Assembly: GCA_022478985.1 (NCBI GenBank)
Contig: JAKSZP010010599.1
Span: 147,617-211,616, forward strand
Length of the DNA stretch: 64,000 bases
DNA from: Massospora cicadina
Taxonomy: Eukaryota; Entomophthoromycota; Entomophthoromycetes; Entomophthorales; Entomophthoraceae
Direction of reading: 5' to 3'
Part shown: positions 46,420 to 57,000 of the stretch, piece by piece
Numbering within the stretch: position 1 is the stretch's first letter
How the letters are laid out: every line of letters starts with the position of its first letter
The notes under the pieces: model-generated
Told to the model about the DNA's origin: nothing
Databases searched by the model: none
Seen by the model: the letters and a program-made list of their open reading frames with translations, nothing else
Position numbers and translations under genes: made by a program

Positions 46420-48101
46420 GCTTCCCAATCCATATGGGTAAGGAAGAGTTGGCTCCAATAGCTCGTGTATTGTTAGGCCACGCAGTTCCATACTCTTGTG
46501 AATAGTCCAGGTCTAGCCCAGCTTAATTTTATTGATGAGCTTTGATGTGACCACGTTCACTGGAGCATCCATATCAGGATGGCTAGAACGCGCATCTTAT
46601 TGATGAAAACCTCTACCTTAGTTACTTTGCTACCAGAAGTAGGGGGAGGGCGAGAATCTCCTTCAAACTATGAGTGGAGGCAAGGCGTTGAGCTATCTCA
46701 GGGTATTTGTCTTTTATGTTGGAGGGTATGAACCTGCTGGGTGGATTGGATTACTGTCCCAATAATCTGGTCCGCATCACTAGAGGTATTAATCACCTTT
46801 GTTAACCTCAACAATTGTTGAAGATAGGTTCATCGTGGTATTATAGCTATATCAATTCTTTCAGGCCTCAACCTATCCGAATCTACACTTCCATTAGAGC
46901 TCCCAAAACATAATAGCCTGCATCTTCACCACCCCTTCAGACTCGTCATCAGAGGGATTGTCAATGCACCTTGACGAGTTACTAAGAGGGGATGTGAAAC
47001 TGGCTTAATCTCCTCACTGTGGAGGGCTTTGTCACTCTCATCTGCCCTTTTGACTTTTAAAGGGAGCATTGTAGCTGTACCAATATTTGATGGAGGCTTT
47101 GGAAGTGTAATGGCTTTAACTTTTGCCTTAGAAGTGACTGGTTTGGGCTGCCTCATGACTACAAATTTGAACTAGGGGCAGCCTGAGTTGAGACTGAGGG
47201 GGTTGAGGAAGCGGCTTAGACGGATGTGATACTTTATCCACCTTAGTATACCGCTCAGCAAGAGGGGAACCAGGCAAAGTGATAACTGACTTCACCGGCT
47301 GAGCTTTAGAACCTGAAGCCAGAGGGGAGCGCTGTCCCATAACTGCCAATCTTTTCTGGCTATCCTCACATGGTGGAGAAATATGTTGTCATTTCAACTC
47401 TGCAGCAGCTGTGTTCCAGAGAGATACAGCCATAAAAGAGGCTGAATTGGTCAGAGTTGCTTCTCACTTTGGAGCTTTTTCCAGAAGTTCAGGTTCATAA
47501 AAGTCAGCCATTGCTAGCAGTGCCTCTTTGATATCTCGTACAGTTTGGAAGGTATACTTGACTGCGGAGATATGCATTGCTAAAGAAGGATAAGACGCCA
47601 AGCTAGCTGATAGCAGCAATAGCATCATCTAGAGGAAGCAGTTTGGCTAGCAACAGAAGTTGAGCTTTTCTATAAAATCGCTCAACAAATGAGGGGGTCA
47701 ATTCTCCCTCTTGCAGCCTAAGGCCCATAAAAGCCTGTTTTTGCCATTGTAAACTCTGTTTTGAACCAAACTCGTCAATCAGCGCTTGTTTGATCTCCGC
47801 CCAGGTGGTAAGTGTGGCCATTTGAGGAACCATGATCTCCTGAGCCATCCAACTAAAGCAGGGATCGATATACCTGGTTTTTTTGGTCAGTTGCTTCTTC
47901 CATCGAAGATTCATAAACATGAAGGAGGCAATACTGCCCTCAACAGGTGCGAACTTGTATTTGAACGGAGGTTTAAGAATATTAGGAGAGGGCCTATAAG
48001 GGCCTTGTGGAGAGTGCTGCTCAAGCCATTTGATGCGAGACAAGTCACTGGCTAGTTGGTTCTCTAATTCAGCTAGCCTTGGTTCCAAAGTAGTTGTCAT
48101 A
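46420..48101 (-). pseudogene. gypsy2 gag and protease N-terminal part
   Basis: The start is taken at the ATG complementary to 48,099-48,101 (MTTTLEPRLAELENQLASDL), 38 bases inside the primer-binding site. The capsid region is well kept to 47,603: KFAPVEGSIASFMFM, TWAEIKQALIDEFGSKQS, LRLQEGELTPSFVERFYRKA. A linker in broken frames follows. The protease remnant near 46,600-46,540 reads DMDAPVNVVTSKLINKI, where DTGA would be expected; both Thr and Gly are changed, so the active site is lost. The 46,440 region parallels gypsy1 protease before LINE F begins. Confidence 0.78.
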
Positions 48102-48500
48102 TTTTTTATTTTAACAGGATTTTGTTGGTAAACAGGCTCCCCTGTAGTGAGCACCACTTGTTGGATTTTTGGGTGTGGGAGATGCTCGCTGGTGCTTGCT
48201 TTCCAAAAAATCCAGCAATTGGGGATTGAAACCACATAAAATAATAAAGATAATTAAACTTCAAAAGCTAGAAATTTAGGGTTTTCAAAGTTTTTCTTAA
48301 GTGCTGCAGGGGATAAGAAAACAAGAACTCTCTTAATATCCAATTGGTCAGTATTTAAACTGTATTGAGGGTTGAAGGGAATTCAATGATAAGTTTGTAA
48401 TGGCTTGATAAAGTCTGATTAAGGAAATTGTGAATTCAGCCAATTGAAGCTCAAAAACTTGCTTCATTTTGGCTGAACAACAGATGGGGAGTTAATTTTT

Positions 48501-50416
48501 TATTTAACTGAGGTAAGCTGACCAGGGGACGGACATTACCAAACTAAAACTAAAATTATAATAAAAAATTAACAATTCAAACAAAACACCCAAAATGGAC
48601 GGATCAATTGAACCATAACTAACAATTATCCAACCAATTTGTGGCAAATACTGATATCCCTCCATGGTGGATGGGGAGTGGGGATTGGGGGGCTTGTCTT
48701 TGGCCGATCCATCTCATCCCAGAGTAGGGTGCATGTTAAGACAGATAGTAAGGGTGTGGGGGCATTGGCGGTATGAGATCAATATCCTTGATGATTGGAA
48801 CTTCCAAGTAGTTTCCAGCCATCATAATGCCAATGATGTATTTGCCCAAAGCATCTTCAGCTTTGAGGCGGGCGTCTGGGAATTTAACAAATGTGGCAAT
48901 GTTGGTTCAGGTTATTTTTGCTTTTGGATTCTGTGCTACTGTTACCACGTTCTGGATGGCTTCAGTGACGTTTTTGTGTAAACTTATCATGTTGATCTTA
49001 CTTTGTGTAGTAAGATCTTTGAAATTAACGGGAAGTGGAATTCCTCCTGCAAGCGCAGCCCAAATTTGGCGGCAGCTTTGCAGAGCAGACGGCAATCTGG
49101 TGTGGCGGCTGCTTCTACTGCAAGCTGGTGGTCGCTGTAGAACGGTTTAGTGTTGGGTTGTGGGAAATATTTCTGAGGCGGGAATTTTGCATCCCATTCT
49201 GCATTACAGAGCCGCATGACTTGCAGCAACGGTTCTTCAATGACGTTACCTGATTCGTCGATTTCATCCAATAATTCCCATGGGTTTTGGTTGAATTGGA
49301 TTGGGGAATCAGCGTATGGTTGAGGTTTGTTCGATTTGTTTACAGATGCATGGGATCAAACTGGGATCCAATCTGATGTTTGATTGGAGGAATTATTTAT
49401 GGCATTGGGGTGGGGAGGAGGCTGATTGGTGGCTGCAGGTGCAGCTGCAGCAACAGGCTTTGGGGGTGGAGGAGGTAGGGTTGTGCTCCATACCTGAAAT
49501 TGTACAGGGTGGGCATCAGATTGGAGGTTGGCAGATTGGTCATCCGATCCATCTGATGTAGTTGAGTAGGGGCATTTGCATTTTGAGTGGTCTAACTCAA
49601 AACATGATGGAAAGATCATCCGCCCGCCCTCAACGTGGGCCCAAAACGGATAGTCAGGCGCTGAGGAAATAACGAAGTATGGTAGAATTGCTGCCGCAAT
49701 TTTACTAAATTCAGGGCTTATAGTGACATATGCCCAAGGCCCAGAAAGTTGTGTGGCCCCATTTGGGACCACAAATTGTAGGATGGAGTTGGAGCCATAG
49801 GCTGCCAAACCGGCCATCAGCTCCTGGTGGAGCACTTCAGGGTGGAGGTGGGTGGGCAGTCCAGCAAACTGGACCACCAAATTGGTGTCCACTGGGAGCT
49901 GAGTCTGAGTTGTGGGAAAAGGGGTGCCCTGGAATACCAGGGGCACAGTTGCTGCAGTGGCAGCGTCAGCTTCACAGGTGAAGCTGAGGTCAAAATACCC
50001 CTTGTAGGGGTGGAAATCAATAAATCTGATGGGTAGCATTACCTCCTGTGCCATTTTGATAATGAATTGGTCATGGTATGGGAATAGTTTCCCATATTTG
50101 ACCCTTAGGCTGTAGCGCATGTTGCTCCAAGGGAGCACTAGGGGGCAGCATGGTACCGCTTGGGTACAAGCAAGGTGGGCGTTCAGGCCCTTGGGTGGAA
50201 TGAATTGGCCATGGGTTTAGAATAACTGGGTGAACCAGTCCTACCACGTTTTCCTGCCAGACGGAAAATGGCGTGGGAGTTTTGCCACTGCCCCATGCTG
50301 AAGCAGCTGGCAGAGAATCTGATGACATCAAAGTGAAACTACTATGGGTGAATACAATTTGTTTTTTAAATTTATGTAATTTGGCTCAGAAAGTTACACT
50401 GAGCGGAAAGAGGTTT
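48501..50416 (-). mobile_element. ORF1-only LINE-like retroposon, subfamily S2, copy E2, full length
   Basis: A 1,916-bp element with a perfect 20-bp TSD in the gypsy2 5' LTR. The minus strand starts GAAACCTCTTTCCGCTCA and ends with the LINE-type tail TGTCCGTCCCCTGGTCAGC plus ACCTCAGTTAAATA. It contains one ORF1-like gene and no endonuclease or RT. A precise TSD and an uninterrupted reference LTR prove that the 1.9-kb unit itself moved, so it is not a decayed full LINE. Confidence 0.92.
48660..50328 (-). pseudogene. S2 element E2: ORF1-like protein
   Basis: The start is the ATG complementary to 50,326-50,328 (MSSDSLPAASAWGSG), comparable with S1 (MSLAPPPATPVWGSS). The 260-codon piece 50,138-49,356 holds the N-terminal domain (YSLRVKYGKLFPYHDQFII, RFIDFHPYKGYFDLSF), the RRM-like domain (LVVQFAGLPTHLHPEVLHQ, PWAYVTISPEFSKIA, PFWAHVEGG), a knuckle remnant (PSCFELDHSKCKCP) and the Pro-rich linker. 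The C-terminal domain lies at 49,000-48,770 (NVTEAIQNVVTVAQNPKAKIT, stop, FVKFPDARLKAEDALGKY). Frameshifts occur near 50,140 and 49,300. The best-preserved S2 copy. Confidence 0.8.
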
Positions 50417-50802
50417 CAGATGGGGAGTTAATTTTTACACCAGATGTACCCATGGGGTAATGATTTAATTAATTTCAGTCAATCCTCATTTGCTAAAATT
50501 AATTCACCTTGGAGGACCTCCGCCACACCTATAAAAGAGAGTGGTTCCCTCTTAGGTGTTAGTTCTGAACTAAATGTGATAAGGCGGGGGAGGAACCAAG
50601 GAAGTGCTCCCTTGATTCTGCCAATGAGTCATAATATTCCAACTACCTAAACTCAAACTATTAGGCAAATTTATCAGTATTAAATGTATTGCCCCAATTT
50701 CAAGGGTTCCACCGAGAATTGACCAGGGTCTTTTGGCTAATTTTATTTAAATTAAAGCCTGAATCACTCTTTATACAATATCAGACTAGTAATTATTTAA
50801 CA

Positions 50803-52620
50803 AAAAGCTTGACAGCACGTTCAGTCAAATGCGGATTCTTGGACAACAAAATAGGCAACTCAATAATCGCCTGAATGACACTACTGAATGGCTGCATTTT
50901 GCAGAACAGAAGTTGGATGGTACCTTCCAGCCCCTCATCAGAAAATAGACAAATGACAAGGGACTTCTCAAGGAGAAGCATATTATGGGGAATATGACAC
51001 TGGACACCCCATTGGGGATTTTTTGCTGAGTCTGCAGGCAGCATGAACTACTCCACTCAAAAAAGCATCTATGGAGATGATTATGTATCGGAGGACCAAT
51101 TCCCCCAAGTAATGGCTGTACTGCCTACCAAAGGGGTCCATGTTACTACTGAATCAGTGGGCAGACCGTCCACTTCTGGACTATTGGTTCAGCTCCTCAT
51201 CAAGATACTGCTTATGGGTCTCAACCCATTCCTCAGTACGCTCCAAAGGATCACAGTTAGAAGTGGGAGTAAGAGGTTTTCATTGAAAAGATGCAGCCAT
51301 TCAATTGTGATGGGAATATCCATGGCTTCATTTTATGATTTGAGATTGTGGAGGAAGGAGCCTCGATTGGCATAAAGCTAAATTGTTAATATTCGCCTTG
51401 GATGTTGGGAGTGCTGACCAAGTCACCTGCTATCTTCCAAGCAATACTGTTATATACCAAGAAGTGAAAAATACTGTGCTGTGGTTGTTCAGAGGTACCA
51501 CAAAGATGTTGCAGCAAAAGGCAGAATTTTAGACCATTTTGTTCCAGCGTAATGAGACCTTCACTGCGTTTGCTGACTGATTCTTGGCGGAAGCCCATGT
51601 GCTTATTGAGGCAGGTACTATATCTGTATCTGATGTATGCATTTTGATGACCTCTGCGGTGAAGCCATAACATGAGTTTTACAACGTCATGCCTCCAATT
51701 TTGGATGATGATGTACCCCTGCTCAAGGCTGTTCAGTTTTTGCTCCATCTATCCGCTACCTTTCAACCAACCAATATAAAGTGAAAACATCCAGCTGTCA
51801 TCGCTGGACCTTCTTATTAAGGGAAATTCACCCATCCTGATCAACTCCCATCTAGTAACCCCCAGCCTTATTATAATCACGTGCCTTTCCCTCTGCTGAG
51901 TTACCCCAGCAGTTTGACCTCTGCTACGGTCCTGCTTATGAAAAGTGTCAGCAGTCCAACTACCAACCTGGACCTAATTACGCCAAAAGTCAGCAATCAC
52001 TCTATTGACATGGCCCTGGTTACGCCAGTAATCAACAATCAAACTATTGGCCAGGACCTTCATATGAGAACCAAGGACGTGGATTCTATGAGGTTAATTG
52101 TTTTGAATGCAGCCAACATGTCCACTTTGCACAAAGTTATCCTACCCATCAAGTTCACTATGTGTAACAGGATCAATATTAGGGAAAATATGGAGCAGAG
52201 TGGAGATGGGACTCTCTACCTCCGCTATCCCAACCCCAAACATCCCACCTGAACCTATTGTAGTGTATCCAGCAGAAGTCCCCCAATACAATGTCAGATT
52301 TTTATACCAGCAACCAGTTGGAGGAGTGAACATACTGACATGGGAACAAGCCAAGGACATAGTGGATGAAGGGCCTCAGGAGCAACTGAAGCCGTAATCT
52401 TGTCAAATGTTTTACCATTTTTCTCAAGACAAGTTGGATTCATCCTCAACTGCACCTTCCCTGAAAGGTGTAAACGTTGCCATTCCGGCAAATGCTATTT
52501 CCAAAGAATACCCCAAAGTTGGTGAGGGGATTATAAGCTTCCTTGGGAAAAGATAACTCTTAAATGTCCATGTATTAAACTGTCGATATTATTCATATTC
52601 TAAGTGTACATAATGTGAAA
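50803..52620 (+). pseudogene. gypsy3 gag, main part
   Basis: It resumes the Gag coiled coil (KLDSTFSQMRILGQQNRQ, NDTTEWLHFAEQKLDGTF) after the gypsy2 insertion. Broken capsid-like frames follow (51,000-51,750), then a Gln/Tyr/Pro-rich stretch (51,890-52,080: PGPNYAKSQQS, PGYASNQQSNYWPGPSYEN) and a zinc knuckle NCFECSQHVHFAQSYPT at about 52,098-52,148, in which the final Cys is Tyr. Many stops are present. The nucleocapsid role is inferred from the knuckle. Confidence 0.72.
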
Positions 52621-52627
52621 TTTTTGT

Positions 52628-53072
52628 AGCAAAAAATCAAGTTTACGCTACAATAGATATGGGTGCCCCCAGTCAACATAGTTTTCAAAAAGTTGGTGGC
52701 AAAGTTGACATTAAATCCTGATATAGAACATAGAATGGTTTATGGGACCGCTGGAGCAAAAATCGCGTTTTCTGAGGGAGCGTATAGCATGCTACCTTTG
52801 CAGTTTGGGTCAATTGTCATTGTAGCCCCAGCAATAGTGCTACTGAACAATACTTATAACCTGTTAGTTGAAACTGCTTTTATGTGACGCTTCAGGCTGT
52901 CATTCATATGATGGCAGAGACCTTCAAAATTCTGGGGCAGCAGATCCCAATTTACTTTACCTCCAGCGGAGTGCTGAAGAATCTGGTGCACATGGGTCAT
53001 ATTAACCTTGCATACAGTGATGGAGTGATTCTGGTTCACTACCATAAACTAAAGAGCAAGACCTTGGCCCTT
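52628..53072 (+). pseudogene. gypsy3 protease
   Basis: VYATIDMGAPS (52,633-52,665) corresponds to a retropepsin DTGA motif with Thr changed to Met. NIVFKKLVAKLTLNPDIEH, MLPLQFGSIVIVAPAIVLL and NNTYNLLVETAFM follow in a shifted frame, the last matching the usual flap-to-end region of gypsy proteases. The stretch ends at the inserted 893-bp element. Confidence 0.72.
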
Positions 53073-53073
53073 C

Positions 53074-53966
53074 TGTCATGGTTGGGTGACATGATAGTAG
53101 GCACTGATGCTAGGGACAAGGCTGGCTGACAGGAGGCCCAGAAGATGAAGCTTCAGGCTCTTCCTGACTTGAAGCACACCTTAGATCAACGCTGGGTGCA
53201 AGCCAAGCAAGCCCAGGTTGATACTAATGCTGTGCAAAACGCCCAGCCTCTTATTTCAGCTCAGGCCCTAAAATGAACGATTTATGTTTTGAATAAGGAT
53301 GGTTCAATTAGCTTGGTTGGAGAGCAAGGGTTCGAGTCCTGCTCAAGCTATGAGATTTTGACTTCTGGTAAAATAAGGCTTCAATCGATTACTTAAGCGA
53401 AGGCACTTTTGGTGTATTTTACCAAAATGGATGGAAGCGTCTGTTTATTGGAACGTCAAGGCTTGGGCACATTTCCGCATAACCCAAATTTCCCCAATTC
53501 ATTTAAAATAGGTTTTTGTGATCAACACTCCTTGTTGATTGACTTTCTTAATAAAAACACCCCATTATTTTACGTTTTTACAATGGTTCCTTGGGCAAAC
53601 CTGGTGGTGGACCTCTTTGGGGAGGTCTCCAACCATGTGGGCCACTACCTTATCTCGCAATTTACCAAAATCCCAGGGGCACCTGTGGGCCGCCCAGGTC
53701 CCCTCCAGATCAAGGCACCCAAAGCCCCTGACATCAAGCCACACTTGATTATGGACGCCCCTCTGGGGTCCACTCAAGCGGTGTTGTTTCTTACTTACCT
53801 GGTATTTTATGTTGCTATTTATACACTTGCCTGGGGTACCTTTTGCACTGGCACTGCTTGAGGTGCTTGTCTTCCCATTCTTCCAATGGCTAGTTCCCTA
53901 GCAATGTGGGTTTGCATCCCACATCACCTTGCTGGGATCGAGAGAGTTACAGACACTCTCTTGACA
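53074..53966 (+). mobile_element. 893-bp TGTCA...TGACA element (solo-LTR-like), copy 2
   Basis: Inserted in gypsy3 between protease and RT with a perfect 5-bp TSD CCTTC (53,069-53,073; 53,967-53,971). It has the same ends and length as copy 1. The longest open frame, 53,409-53,861 (150 codons), contains KMDGSVCLLERQGLGTFP, MVPWANLVVDLFGEVSN and the hydrophobic TYLVFYVAIYTLAWGTF. An upstream frame reads QEAQKMKLQALPDLKH through ISAQALK to a TGA that is also present in copy 1. Differences from copy 1 are largely silent. I do not recognise the encoded protein. Confidence 0.85.
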
Positions 53967-55300
53967 CCTTCCTCAGCAAATATATGAATATCAAGGGCTG
54001 CCACTCAGAACTGCTGGACCTATATCCTTACCCTCCAGACACTAAGTAATAGTAAACACTGAGTTAGAGGTGGAAGTGCCAACTGGGCTTTATGAGTAGG
54101 TCATTGGACCTTATCAGCAAACGCAGCTTGAGCCTCATGTGGCTCCAGGCATTATACTTCCAGGACATGAGGAGATCAAGGTTTTGCTAGTGAATCTACA
54201 GAACAAACCTATTGCAAATCCGCTGACATCAAATACTGGCATATTTACACTTGACTCCAGTTGAGGATGTCCTTTGGGTTCACAAGTTTGGGTCGCTGGA
54301 TGAATTTGGTCCACCCATGGAGCTGCAGCCCAGCATAATGACAGTGGTACTGCGGAAATATATAATAGGGTTAACAGAAGAACAAAAAGACCATGTGATA
54401 GCTTTATTTCAGAAGTATAAGGAGATTTTTGCTATTGACAACCATGATTTAGGGTGCACTTGGGGAGTGGTCCATTGACTGGACACAGGGGATCATCTCC
54501 TGATAAAAGTCTTGGTCAATCTGCTGAGCAAGGGCAGCTGAAGAAATTTTTACTGAGGAAATTGGTAAGCTTCTGGAGCAAGGGATGCTTTAACCATCTA
54601 AGAGTCCATGGGCTTCAACCATTCTGATTGTAAAAAAGAAGGACGGTACCAACTGGGTAGTAATATACTACTGGAAGCTCAACAGTATTACTAAAAGGGC
54701 TTGTATCCCTTGCCTCAGATCAACGATGCTTTGATTAAGTTAAAGGATCTCACAACTTCTTGGAGATGGATCAGATATTGGCTTATTGGAAAATTGAGTT
54801 ACCTACAGCAGAACAGGAGAAATGCACCATAATTACATCCAAGGTTTTTTCAACTGACATGTATGCTTCAAGGGCTATGTTACGCCCTGGCTACATTTTC
54901 AACAAGCTATGTACACTATCCTTAGTGACCTGAAGCTGTTATGCATACTTGTGTACCTCAATGACATTAATGTTTTCTACCAAACTTTTTCTGAGCAACT
55001 TGACCATCTAGAAGAGGTATTCCGCCAGCTCGCTGAGTCAAACATCAAGATTAAGCCTTGTAAATGTCACTTCTTCAAAGACCAGCCTTAATACCTGGGG
55101 TTTGGGGTAGATTCAAAGAGGCTGAAACCGCAGCTGGCCAAGGTAGAGGCCATCCAAAAAATGACCACGCCAACCAGTAAGCGCAATATACAGGTATTTT
55201 TGGGAATGGTCAGCTACTACTGGCGCTTCATCCCTAATTTCAGCTATATTGGCGGCCCTCTATTTTAGTTATAAAAAAAGGATGCCATGTTCAAATAGAA
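53967..55300 (+). pseudogene. gypsy3 reverse transcriptase, YLND box
   Basis: Pre-RT region 54,000-54,250; then EEQKDHVIALFQKYKEIFA (54,375-54,432), a run of broken RT finger frames, LPQINDALIKLKDL (54,710), QQAMYTILSDLKLLCILVYL (54,900) followed by ND, FSEQLDHLEEVFRQLAES (54,985-55,040), YLGFGVDSKRLKPQLAKVE (55,090), and FLGMVSYYWRFIPNFSYI (55,200). The first Asp of the catalytic pair is Asn (AAT at 54,960-54,962), a G-to-A change. Frameshifts and stops are frequent. The gene was presumably one Gag-Pol frame with the protease. Confidence 0.82.
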
Positions 55301-55760
55301 GGAACGCCATCAATGGTCCTTTGACACACTTCAAATGGCGCTGATCAGTGCACCGGTGCTATGTTATCTGAACTTTGATAAAGAGCTAATCATCCAGACG
55401 GATGCTTCCCTTTACGCGTCAGGGTGGTCCTATCCCAAAAAGACAATGAGGGGGAGGAGTACCCATTTCATACTGAAGTCAGAGCTTGAATTGTCATGAA
55501 CATAATTATACCATATCTGAGCAGGAGTGCTTAGCAGTGATCTACATGTTTAAGCAATTTAGGGTGTACTTGCATGGGGTGAAGTTTAAAGTTGTAATGG
55601 ATCATGCTTCATTACACTGGCTGCAGAACCTCAAGGAGCCTTAAGGGCACCTAGCCCGATGGGCCCTCAAACTGCAGGCGTATGACTTCAAGACCATTCA
55701 CTGATTGGAGCCAAACATCAGAACGCCAATTGCTTATTGAGATTGCTAACCATTGCCATT
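55300..55760 (+). pseudogene. gypsy3 RNase H
   Basis: ELIIQTDASLYASG (55,384-55,425) carries the first catalytic Asp. EQECLAVIYMFKQFRVYL (about 55,520-55,575) and VVMDHASLHWLQNLKEP (55,590-55,640) follow. The order and spacing match Ty3/gypsy RNase H directly after the RT. Frames are broken in several places. Confidence 0.75.
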
Positions 55761-56960
55761 ACAGCAGATCTCAGCGATGTGATGTACAATAAGATGCTTA
55801 GCGGGAAATATGATGACAAATCTCCTCAAGTTATAAAGGCATTAAATGAGATATGAACTAATACTTTTCAGCGGAATGGAGAGCTGTAAAAATGGATTGG
55901 AGACTTTATGGTAAACTTCCTGTAACCCTAGTCATGGCCTAGTATTATCATGAGTGCACATAATGCAGTTTGACATGGTGTAGTGCCAAGCCATTGAAAT
56001 TATTGTGCCCTCAATATTGGAAAAGCATGAACTTTGATGTTCTTGAAACCATTTCCTGCTGCCATCAGTACCAAATGGAAAAGCCGTTCTGCCAGAAGAC
56101 TTCATACCAGTTAGTGAAACCCCATTTTACATGACATATGGTTTCCCTTGATGTTGTTGTCCCTCTGCCAACTGGAGCTAACTGGTCCAAATACATTCTG
56201 GTGTTGATTAACCACTTGACCAGGTGGGTTGAAACACAGGTGATATGGGATCTGGGGGCAGTCAGAGTGGCCAAGTTCATAATGGAATGTATTATCCAGT
56301 GACATGGTTGTCCTCAGTTCATTCTTATGATAATGGAACCAACTTCACCTCCCACATCCTTCCAAAGCTAAACAAGCTTATAGCCATCCACGAGGTTCTG
56401 ATGACCCCATATCACCCCAAGTCCAACAGTATGTTTGAGCAAATTAATGGAACCTTGGTGAACATACTCCAGAAATTAGTAACAGATTGATCTTCAGATT
56501 GGGGTTCCCTTCTTTCTACTGCCATCTTTGCATACAACATTATATATCACTCTGCAACGTGAAAGAGTCCCTTCCAGTTACTATATGGATGGCACCCAGC
56601 TCTACCTGCACTAATCTATGCTTAAATGGAAGATACCGGTGGAATGTATCCACAAATTACTTGACTAGCCTGGCAAACACTTTGATCAAGCTGCAAACTG
56701 AAGCATCTCTTTCAGCTTGACCGAAAAAGATAAAGAATCAGGCTGCTGATCAGGTACAACGTACCAGACTAGCCCAGTTTAAATAAGGGGAGATGGTTTT
56801 GTTTGATGACCAGCACTAGTTTGGTCAGAAGCATAAGTTGGCCAAATTTAGGTTTGTCCATTTGAGATAATTGAGAAAACAGGTATCAAAACCTACACTA
56901 TCAAAGACCCCACAAGCGTTTGGATTATTAACCTAGTGCACGCAAAGTTCCTATGGGCAT
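55760..56960 (+). pseudogene. gypsy3 integrase
   Basis: Fragments in order are a decayed zinc region (about 55,940-56,080), LDVVVPLPTGANWSKYI with the first catalytic Asp (56,150), [20 protein letters not shown], the DNGTNFTSH stretch with the second Asp (56,330), and [17 protein letters not shown] with the Glu (56,425-56,475). The C-terminal part (VFEIIEKTGIKTYTIKDP-like, about 56,850) leads to the polypurine tract. The catalytic triad is recognisable, but stops and frameshifts make it inactive. Confidence 0.78.
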
Positions 56961-56987
56961 TTAAACAATAGGAGACTTATTATCCAG

Positions 56988-57000
56988 TCAAGGGGGGTAA
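56988..57000 (+). other. gypsy3 polypurine tract
   Basis: CAAGGGGGGTAA lies immediately before the 3' LTR start TGTTGAG, in the place expected for plus-strand priming. Confidence 0.8.

Larger units (their letters stand above)
35536..50802 (-). mobile_element. Ty3/gypsy element gypsy2 with LINE F and ORF1-only E2 inside
   Basis: The minus-strand element lies between two matching LTRs (707 and, after removing E2, 708 bp) with TGTTGG...CCAACA ends. It has a primer-binding site TGGTGCTCACTACAGGGG two bases from the 5' LTR (about 48,139-48,156) and a polypurine tract (GAAGGGGTGA) at the 3' LTR. It sits in gypsy3 gag. The flanking 5-mers (ACCAG left, AAAAG right) match at only three positions. Without LINE F and E2 it is about 6.5 kb, like gypsy1. 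A short stretch of the protease seems represented on both sides of LINE F, so a composite of two related elements cannot be excluded. Confidence 0.82.
48159..50802 (-). repeat. gypsy2 5' LTR, split by element E2
   Basis: The LTR parts are 48,159-48,500 and 50,437-50,802, totalling 708 bp. A perfect 20-bp duplication CAGATGGGGAGTTAATTTTT flanks the insert (48,481-48,500; 50,417-50,436). The 3' LTR at 35,536-36,242 provides the uninterrupted reference (CAGATGGGGAGTTGTTTTTT at 35,869). Confidence 0.9.

Noticed and set aside
53301..53352. tRNA-like segment (TTAGCTTGGTTGGAGAGC followed by GGTTCGAGTCC) in the LTR-like element
   Set aside because: The A-box-like part is not conserved in the other copy, the spacing between boxes is far too short, no anticodon arm exists, and the segment lies in the conserved reading frame. 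Probably chance.
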